NCBI GenBank assembly: GCA_946633495.1
Contig: CAMPAX010000138.1
Coordinates: 1-6,265, forward strand
Length of the DNA stretch: 6,265 nt
Reading direction: 5' to 3'
Source of the DNA: an uncultured Lachnospiraceae bacterium
GTDB taxonomy: Bacteria; Bacillota; Clostridia; Lachnospirales; Lachnospiraceae
The notes beneath the pieces are model-generated. The model did not search any database and was not told where the DNA came from. It saw only the letters and a list, made by a program, of their open reading frames with translations. The translations under genes were made by a program, and so were the position numbers. Positions 1 through 4,699 of this stretch are shown here, in pieces; the stretch's first letter is position 1, and every line of letters starts with the position of its first letter.

Positions 1-691
1 CGATCTTTGTATCATCGTAGGTCACCTTATTAAGATCGATACTGCAGGCATCCTCTGCAAGCTGTTTTTCTCTCTGTTCCACGAAAATATGGCGTTTCTT
101 TGCCATACCGGGCATCATGATATTCTTTTCGGGGTTACGGGCGTATTCCTTATCCTCCGGAACCACTCTCTCTTCCAGATTCACCACGCCCTGAGAATGC
201 GCCAGACGGGTGGTGGTGCGAAGGATCACCGGAGTGTCGTATTTCTCTGATATTTCAAAAGCACGCTTAGTGAAGACGCGGGCCTCCTCACTGTCTGAGG
301 GTTCGATCACCGGCACGTGAGCCGAACGGCCGATCATCCGGGTATCCTGTTCATTCTGAGAGCTGTAAAGTCCCGGATCATCTGCCACGATGTAGACCAG
401 TCCCCCCAGTGCACCGATGTAAGATGCTGTATAAAGCGGGTCGGAAGCCACATTCAGCCCGACACACTTCATGGCACACATGGCACGACTTCCCACAACG
501 GAAGCACCCATAGCCACTTCCGCAGCCACCTTCTCATTCGGCGCCCATTCTGCATAAACGCCTTCATACTTCACCAGATTCTCGCTGACCTCGGTACTCG
601 GAGTTCCCGGGTATGCGGAGGACACCTTAACGCCCGCTTCCCAGGCGCCTCTGGCGATTGCTTCATTTCCAAGCATGATCTTCTTTTCCAC
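1..691 (-). CDS. iorA: Indolepyruvate ferredoxin oxidoreductase alpha subunit, N-terminal part (runs off the window)
   Basis: IorA with IorB oxidatively decarboxylates indolepyruvate and other aryl-pyruvates to aryl-acetyl-CoA, using thiamine diphosphate and passing electrons to ferredoxin. It works in the cytoplasm in anaerobic aromatic amino acid breakdown. The 230 visible residues form the pyruvate:ferredoxin oxidoreductase N-terminal (POR_N) domain. Family motifs seen are LGNEAIARGA (7-16), AYPGTPSTEV (26-35), EWAPNEKVA (48-56), MKHVGLN (74-80), ADDPG followed by SSQNEQDTR (103-118) and LRTTTRLAHS (158-167). The family is about 600 residues long, so the C-terminal TPP-binding and ferredoxin-like parts lie outside. 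I chose the GTG at 691 because AAGGGAG (701-707) sits 9 bases upstream; the ATG at 676 has nothing comparable. It starts 55 bases after the hydrolase/methyltransferase gene with no obvious promoter of its own, so co-transcription is likely. The identification is firm; the exact aryl-pyruvate preference is not readable. Confidence 0.95.
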   Translation of the reverse strand, partial: MEKKIMLGNEAIARGAWEAGVKVSSAYPGTPSTEVSENLVKYEGVYAEWAPNEKVAAEVAMGASVVGSRAMCAMKCVGLNVASDPLYTASYIGALGGLVYIVADDPGLYSSQNEQDTRMIGRSAHVPVIEPSDSEEARVFTKRAFEISEKYDTPVILRTTTRLAHSQGVVNLEERVVPEDKEYARNPEKNIMMPGMAKKRHIFVEQREKQLAEDACSIDLNKVTYDDTKI

Positions 692-700
692 TTGTCTTGT

Positions 701-707
701 CTCCCTT
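701..707 (-). promoter_or_regulatory. Ribosome binding site that sets the iorA GTG start
   Basis: AAGGGAG lies 9 bases before the GTG at 691. It favours this start over the ATG five codons downstream. Confidence 0.7.
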
Positions 708-718
708 GATATTTGTTT

Positions 719-747
719 AAAGCTGCGGCATATGCTGCGCTTTTTTT
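719..747. terminator. Terminator-like hairpin between the fusion gene and iorA
   Basis: The arms are AAAGC (719-723) plus GCGGC (725-729) and GCTGC (734-738) plus GCTTT (739-743), with loop ATAT, one G-T wobble and one bulged T. On the plus strand the hairpin runs directly into seven T (741-747), the form of an intrinsic terminator. On the minus strand, the direction of all genes here, it is preceded by the A-run and followed only by TTTAAAC, so it would be a weak terminator. The element overlaps the stop codon of the upstream gene (747-749). It may trim transcription into iorA or stop opposing transcripts. Confidence 0.45.
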
Positions 748-2468
748 CATGGTTTTGATCCCTCTTCTTTTTTCAGGCTGTCATAGGTCCTGTATTTTTC
801 AAAGCCCAAACGGATATGTACGATCTTCCAGGATTCCCGGTTCCGGTTGGACCAATAGTTAAATTTCAGCCACATCTTCCAGCTCTTCTTCGCTTTCACA
901 TTCTCCAGAACCGAATGTACCGAAATCACCGAATAGATCGGACTCATGCTTTCGATCTCTCTCCTCGGATCCCGCATGGCCAGCCTGCGCCGCCGGTACT
1001 CCTCGCTGCGGCTGCGTCCTTTCCAGTTGTACATCAGATTCGCCCGGGGTGTCGGAATGTCAAACAGCACATTACAGCCCTGGAATTTCCGGTAAAGCAG
1101 ATCCAGGAATTCCTGCATTTCCTTTTTCTTCATGTAGGAGAATACATCCTTGATAACAAACAGAAGACCTTTATCCTGCTCCATGATCAGCTTCTTCACC
1201 CAGCTTTCATCATGGACGGAGCGTTCGATCCGCTTCTCCCGTTCTATCAGGCCGGTATACATGGTCCGGACCGCCATCCGCCCCGGGCTGTCGAGATTAT
1301 ACCACAGAACCCGTCCGTTATCTACCCGTTCCAGCATGGTATCCAGACTGCAGCCCACATAGACCACGGTACCGTCGGGGTACTCTTTCAGAAAGAGTTC
1401 CACCGCGTCATCATAAGCTCTTTGAACCGCCGCTCCCATGAGGCTGTAAATATTCCGCGCTCTGCCGCTGGCTCCGTCCCGGTTCCTCGCGCCCCGCCCG
1501 GTTCGTCGGGCGTGCCCCGCAACATATCTGATGGCCCGCTCATCCCGAAAGATTTCCGGAAACCATTTAGACCATTCCGCCCGCTGGCGGATCTCCTCCG
1601 TGTAATAATGGAGGATCGCCTCATCCGTATCCAGCAGAAAATCATGAAGCATCCGGAACAGGTGCTTCGTATCCTTTCGTTTCGGATGAAGGTAAAAATC
1701 TCCTTTTGCCTCCCGATACTCAAAGTATTTCAGCGGATTTCCGGTATCCTGCACACGGGAAGAAAATTCCCGGGAATACTCATTAAAGGGGTCTTCGGTT
1801 CCGGAGGCCACCAGAATATCCTTGCAGATATCATGCAGATCCTCGTAAATGGGTGCGGTAAACTCCGTCCGGCCGGCATAGTTCTTCACCCAGAACCGAT
1901 TCAGAAATTCCTTCTTTACCAAAAAGCGGTCGTTCCCCATCTTGCTTCGGACCGCCTCTTCCAGGTCTTTGTCAAAAAATTCCGCATCCGGCACCGGTGA
2001 AAGAAGAACCACCTTATCCGGATCCGACAGACCTTCCTTCCAGATCTGAAGCATAAGTGAGACCGCAAAGCCACCCCCGGTTCCTTCCCCCAGCAGGATC
2101 AGTGCCCCGGGCTCCCGGTGCTTACAGTAATCCTGATATGCCATGACCAGATACTCAAACACATCCTCACAGTCATGTTCCGGTGCCAAAGGGTAAAGCG
2201 GCACCGTCACGGCCATACCGGTCATCCTGCAGATCGAAAGAATAAACTGCCACCGGTCTTTTGTGATCGCGTGCACGTAGTCACTGTGATAAAGATAGAA
2301 AAGATTTCCCGCTGCACGTTCCGGAATCAGGCGATAACACGGCCTGCCGGCGAACTGGGATTTTTCCACAGCAACAGCACTCGACACAAGCGCCGGAATC
2401 ATAGTATCTTCCTGTCGTCTGCTTCGAAGAATCCTGTCTTTTATCCTGATGATCTCTTCTACCCCCAC
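747..2468 (-). CDS. Fusion of a degenerate Aes-type alpha/beta hydrolase and an LCM/Ppm1-type SAM methyltransferase
   Basis: 573 residues. Residues about 40-285 follow the Aes/acetyl-esterase fold: the beta strand before the oxyanion loop (55-60), YPLAPEH (92-98), the nucleophile-elbow position GEGTGGG (127-133) and GTEDPF (223-228). Against the family consensus I know, HGG of the oxyanion hole is replaced by YHS (60-62), the GxSxG serine is Gly129, and the catalytic histidine position is Gly256; only Asp226 looks kept. Hydrolysis is therefore unlikely. Residues about 340-555 resemble leucine carboxyl methyltransferase/TcmP-type O-methyltransferases: AYDDAVELFL (351-360), SAM-binding VVYVGCSLDT (368-377), acidic WYNLDSP (389-395), a hydrophobic strand and FSYMKKKE (443-450), and VLFD (467-470). 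An Arg/Gly-rich linker (318-339) joins them. No signal peptide is seen, so it is probably cytoplasmic. The GTG start is chosen because AGGGG (2476-2480) lies 7 bases upstream. Substrate unknown; fold assignments good, function open. Confidence 0.8.
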   Translation of the reverse strand: MGVEEIIRIKDRILRSRRQEDTMIPALVSSAVAVEKSQFAGRPCYRLIPERAAGNLFYLYHSDYVHAITKDRWQFILSICRMTGMAVTVPLYPLAPEHDCEDVFEYLVMAYQDYCKHREPGALILLGEGTGGGFAVSLMLQIWKEGLSDPDKVVLLSPVPDAEFFDKDLEEAVRSKMGNDRFLVKKEFLNRFWVKNYAGRTEFTAPIYEDLHDICKDILVASGTEDPFNEYSREFSSRVQDTGNPLKYFEYREAKGDFYLHPKRKDTKHLFRMLHDFLLDTDEAILHYYTEEIRQRAEWSKWFPEIFRDERAIRYVAGHARRTGRGARNRDGASGRARNIYSLMGAAVQRAYDDAVELFLKEYPDGTVVYVGCSLDTMLERVDNGRVLWYNLDSPGRMAVRTMYTGLIEREKRIERSVHDESWVKKLIMEQDKGLLFVIKDVFSYMKKKEMQEFLDLLYRKFQGCNVLFDIPTPRANLMYNWKGRSRSEEYRRRRLAMRDPRREIESMSPIYSVISVHSVLENVKAKKSWKMWLKFNYWSNRNRESWKIVHIRLGFEKYRTYDSLKKEEGSKP

Positions 2469-2475
2469 ACATTCA

Positions 2476-2480
2476 CCCCT
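2476..2480 (-). promoter_or_regulatory. Ribosome binding site that sets the GTG start of the fusion gene
   Basis: AGGGG stands 7 bases before the GTG at 2468. A nearby ATG at 2472 is in another frame and opens a reading frame of only 63 codons, so it is not the start of this protein. Confidence 0.65.
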
Positions 2481-2506
2481 GCATTATGTTTCGGCTGTAC
2501 TTAACC

Positions 2507-2537
2507 GAAGACAGCCTCTGAATCCAGAGGCTGCTTC
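2507..2537 (-). terminator. Long hairpin after the response regulator gene; weak terminator or processing/attenuation element
   Basis: CAGCCTCTG and its exact complement CAGAGGCTG (2512-2520 and 2525-2533) enclose a 4-base loop. The stem extends with GAAG/CTTC (2507-2510 and 2534-2537) past one unpaired base, giving about 13 pairs. It lies 20 bases after the response regulator stop. In the minus direction it is followed by GGTTAAG, not a T-run, so it lacks the usual intrinsic-terminator tail. It may stabilise a 3' end, act as a partial terminator, or regulate the downstream gene. Confidence 0.55.
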
Positions 2538-2557
2538 TGATATCAAATGATCATTCA

Positions 2558-3247
2558 TCAATCCTGGAAGAAATATCCCTTCCCCCATTTGGTATGAATG
2601 TATTTCGGGTCTCCAGGCTGGTCTTCTATCTTCTCACGAAGACGTCGGATATGTACATCCACGGTTCGTGCATCCCCCGGATATCCCGGACCCCAGATGG
2701 TTTTCAACAGTTCGTCCCTGGAATAAACCTTGTTGGGATTGGAAACCAGGATCAGCACAAGATCAAATTCCTTTGCAGTCAGATTCACTTCCTTGTCATC
2801 AATAAAGACGCGGCGGGAATCCGTCTCGATCCGAAGGCCCTTCTGTTCGATCACTCCTGTCTTCTCCTGCTTCGACGGATCATTCTTTGCGTTCCGTCTC
2901 AGAACCGCCTTGATCCTCGCCTTCACTTCGAGAACATTAAACGGCTTGGTGATATAATCATCCGCACCGTATTCCAGGCCGATGATCTTGTCCATATCCT
3001 CGCCCTTCGCTGTCAGCATAATGATGGGCACATCCGAAAAATCACGGATCATCTGACACGCTTCCAGCCCAGTCAGCTTCGGAAGCATGATGTCCAGCAG
3101 TATGATATCATACTCTTTGGCCCGGGCCATCTCCACTGCCGCCTCTCCGTCATATGCCATATCCACGGCCATATCATCCTGTTCAAGGCTGTACTTCAGG
3201 CCCTTCACGATCAGCTTTTCGTCATCAACGATCAACACATTCTTCAT
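2558..3247 (-). CDS. OmpR/PhoB-family DNA-binding response regulator, no adjacent kinase
   Basis: 229 residues, full length for the family. The receiver domain (2-117) has the acidic pair Asp8-Asp9, phospho-acceptor Asp52 in LLDIMLP, Thr79 in MLTAK, Tyr98 and Lys101 in YITKPF: a complete active site. A short charged linker (118-134) leads to a winged-helix DNA-binding domain (about 135-228) with LTAKEFDL (156-163), the recognition-helix region RTVDVHIRRLREKI (194-207) and the wing TKWGKGYFF (219-227). The layout is WalR/PhoB-like, but I cannot assign a specific orthologue. It should be phosphorylated by a histidine kinase and bind direct-repeat promoters; no kinase gene flanks it. The ATG at 3247 has AAGGGGA six bases upstream. 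The gene lies 78 bases after comEA with no terminator between, so it may be read from the comEA promoter; a weak own promoter is not excluded. Confidence 0.93.
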   Translation of the reverse strand: MKNVLIVDDEKLIVKGLKYSLEQDDMAVDMAYDGEAAVEMARAKEYDIILLDIMLPKLTGLEACQMIRDFSDVPIIMLTAKGEDMDKIIGLEYGADDYITKPFNVLEVKARIKAVLRRNAKNDPSKQEKTGVIEQKGLRIETDSRRVFIDDKEVNLTAKEFDLVLILVSNPNKVYSRDELLKTIWGPGYPGDARTVDVHIRRLREKIEDQPGDPKYIHTKWGKGYFFQD

Positions 3248-3253
3248 GAAATG

Positions 3254-3260
3254 TCCCCTT
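3254..3260 (-). promoter_or_regulatory. Strong ribosome binding site of the response regulator gene
   Basis: AAGGGGA ends 6 bases before the ATG at 3247. No other in-frame start nearby has a comparable site. Confidence 0.7.
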
Positions 3261-3325
3261 TTAAATACAGTATCCTGCTTCCTTTCAAAGTCTGCCGGAC
3301 ACTATCCAAAATCACTCTGCCGGGA

Positions 3326-4039
3326 TCAATCCACATATATGGAATCCCTGATCTTCTGATACGTTGCATCTTTGATCCCGGGGACCTTCATCAGATCTTC
3401 CGTATTTTTAAATGCTCCGTATTTTTCTCTGTAAGATACGATATCCTTCGCCCGACTCTCCCCGATCCCGGAGAGTGTTGTAAGTTCCTTCGCATCCGCC
3501 GTGTTGATATTCACACGTCCTGTACCGTCTCCACCTTCTCCGAAGGAAATGCCTTTTCCCCCGCTATCCTCCGCCAGGCCGGGATATTTTCCGGAATCCA
3601 CTTCTTCCCTGCTGGGAATGTAGATCTGTTCTCCATCCGAAAGCCGTGCGGCCAGATTCACGGAAGAAACCACCGCTTCCTCCGAAAAACCGCCTGCCGC
3701 CTCGACCGCATCCGCCACGCGGCTTCCCGCTTTCAGATAACAGACTCCCGGTCGCTGTACCGCTCCGCATACATGTACGGCGTAGTCCGGCTCTGCCGCT
3801 TCGGTCGCAGGTTTCTCCTCCGTACTGCTGTAAGCTCCGGAAGCTTCAGCCGTCTCTGTACTGCTGTAAGCTCCGGAAGCCTCTGTCGTCTCCGTACTAT
3901 AAGGATATACAGTCCAGCCGCTTTCGCCTCCGCATCCGGTGAATACGGAAAAACACAGAAACACAGCCAAAAGACAACCTCCCCTCTTCAAAGCGGCCGG
4001 TCTTTGGCTTTGTTTACATATCCGTTTTCGATTTTTCAT
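3326..4039 (-). CDS. comEA: ComEA-like secreted DNA-binding protein (SLBB plus helix-hairpin-helix), putative lipoprotein
   Basis: ComEA proteins bind double-stranded DNA outside the membrane and hand it to the uptake channel ComEC. From the ATG at 4039 the product is 237 residues. A basic N-terminus (KNRKR) and hydrophobic core (about 22-33) end in VFTGC, a lipobox-like site with Cys36 (Phe at -3 is atypical). Then come a Thr/Ser/Ala/Glu-rich stalk with a duplicated 12-residue unit, an SLBB domain (about 87-142; VHVCGAVQRPGV to IYIPS), a Gly-rich spacer and a double helix-hairpin-helix domain (176-237; VNINTAD, LSGIGESRAKDIV, KVPGIK). An ATG at 4102 is also in frame but would give an overlong signal region and a leader of only about nine bases. 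A consensus promoter lies upstream. The comEB/comEC neighbours usual in Bacillus are absent. Domain call firm; start, lipid anchor and actual competence role less sure. Confidence 0.88.
   Translation of the reverse strand: MKNRKRICKQSQRPAALKRGGCLLAVFLCFSVFTGCGGESGWTVYPYSTETTEASGAYSSTETAEASGAYSSTEEKPATEAAEPDYAVHVCGAVQRPGVCYLKAGSRVADAVEAAGGFSEEAVVSSVNLAARLSDGEQIYIPSREEVDSGKYPGLAEDSGGKGISFGEGGDGTGRVNINTADAKELTTLSGIGESRAKDIVSYREKYGAFKNTEDLMKVPGIKDATYQKIRDSIYVD
3823..3894 (-). repeat. Two tandem 36-bp units inside comEA
   Basis: Units 3823-3858 and 3859-3894 share their first 22 bases exactly (TACTGCTGTAAGCTCCGGAA and the next two) and differ at a few positions after that. A third unit starts at 3895 but breaks off after TACT. 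The unit is a multiple of three, so it adds 12 residues (ETxEASGAYSST) per copy to the stalk between the lipid-anchor cysteine and the SLBB domain without shifting the frame. Confidence 0.9.
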
Positions 4040-4117
4040 GTGACATGATCCGTTCAGAACTCCGGAGATAAAATGCCGGAATAAAAAAAGGATCCTCTGC
4101 ATATCACCTGCAATAGT

Positions 4118-4146
4118 ATTGTAGCGAATCTTTCGTAAACTTTCAA
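4118..4146 (-). promoter_or_regulatory. Sigma-A type promoter for comEA
   Basis: Reading on the minus strand, TTGAAA (4141-4146) is followed by a 17-base spacer and TACAAT (4118-4123): each hexamer matches the consensus at five of six positions, with ideal spacing. The predicted transcript starts near 4111, about 72 bases before the ATG at 4039. It lies just beyond the terminator of the arg/gtrA unit, so it opens a new transcription unit covering comEA and probably the response regulator. Confidence 0.75.
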
Positions 4147-4177
4147 TACAAAAAACGGGATTTTACCTTTATAACAC

Positions 4178-4207
4178 AAGAAAAATGCACCTTCCCCGGT
4201 GCATTTT
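4178..4207 (-). terminator. Intrinsic terminator of the argJ-argB-gtrA unit
   Basis: A perfect 10-bp inverted repeat, AAAATGCACC (4182-4191) and GGTGCATTTT (4198-4207), encloses a 6-base loop. In the minus direction the second arm ends in a T-rich run (TTTTTCTT). It begins 12 bases after the stop codon of the GtrA-family gene. The fit in position and direction is good. Confidence 0.85.
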
Positions 4208-4219
4208 CCACGAATATCG

Positions 4220-4699
4220 TCACTCGCTTATTTCTCCACTCGCAGCCGACACATCCTCTTCGGTACTATCCTTCTTTTTTCTCCGGTCGCGAAAGATCAC
4301 GAGCTTGCTGAACAGGTAATTGCTGATCACCAGAACAAACTGGACCATAAGCTTGACCAGACGGTCATTCCAGCCCAAAACCGTGACGAACAGCCATGTC
4401 ATCCCCATTTCCAGCCCCAGAGTCACAAGACGCGCCGCATAGAACTGGGTCATCTCCCAAAGCACATTGTTCTTGCTTTGGAAGACCACATTTCGATTCA
4501 GGATATAGGCCACGGTGACCGCTGCGATCCAGGAGATCACATTTGCCGCCTGCAATTCCCAGCCTTTATTCGGATCCAGAAATGTGGATGTGAGCAGCAT
4601 GTACATGCCAAGGTTCACCACTGTGGTGATACCTCCCACGATCACGTAACGGATCAGCTCCTGATATTTCAGGATCAGTTGTTTCAACTTCTGTATCAT
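4220..4699 (-). CDS. GtrA-family four-helix membrane protein
   Basis: 159 residues, normal for the family. GtrA-like proteins are small integral membrane proteins associated with moving polyprenyl-phosphate-linked sugars across the membrane for cell-surface glycosylation; the exact role of most members is untested. Four hydrophobic segments are visible at about 16-36, 51-68, 88-108 and 114-134. Family signatures are RYVIVGGITTVVNLGMY (17-33), AYILNRNVVF (64-73) and NYLFSKLVIFRDRR (127-140). A charged, probably cytoplasmic tail (138-159) closes it. The ATG directly follows the argB TAG in the same frame; AAAGAGG (4711-4717) inside the argB end, 11 bases upstream, could serve as the ribosome binding site. 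A terminator follows. No glycosyltransferase partner is in the window, so the link to arginine genes may be only transcriptional. Confidence 0.9.
   Translation of the reverse strand: MIQKLKQLILKYQELIRYVIVGGITTVVNLGMYMLLTSTFLDPNKGWELQAANVISWIAAVTVAYILNRNVVFQSKNNVLWEMTQFYAARLVTLGLEMGMTWLFVTVLGWNDRLVKLMVQFVLVISNYLFSKLVIFRDRRKKKDSTEEDVSAASGEISE

Noticed and set aside
317..709. Plus-strand open frame opposite iorA
   Set aside because: iorA motifs are unambiguous on the other strand; this frame has no domain or start signal.
574..750. Possible short gene starting at the ATG that overlaps the fusion-gene stop as ATGA (748-750), with a GAGGG upstream
   Set aside because: It would be about 58 codons, with most of its length overlapping the start of iorA in another frame, and its composition looks like frame-shifted iorA. 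The ATGA overlap is suggestive but not enough.
816..2000. Plus-strand open frame (394 codons) inside the hydrolase/methyltransferase gene
   Set aside because: It is the antisense of a well-supported coding region and shows no family motifs.
2281..2472. 63-codon minus-strand frame starting at the ATG at 2472
   Set aside because: It overlaps the start of the fusion gene in another frame and ends inside it; the Cys/Gly/Arg/Gln-rich product looks like a shadow.
2484..2510. Possible promoter (CATAAT -10 box) before the fusion gene
   Set aside because: No acceptable -35 box lies at the right distance, and the implied transcript start would fall on the ribosome binding site.
3258..3290. Possible own promoter of the response regulator (TTGAAA with TATTTA)
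   Set aside because: The spacer is only 15 bases and the -10 box is poor; the upstream comEA promoter is much better and there is no terminator between the genes.
2594..4048. Long open frame on the plus strand (484 codons) opposite comEA and the response regulator
   Set aside because: It mirrors the codon bias of the two real minus-strand genes; the product has no domain and crosses the intergenic gap between them.
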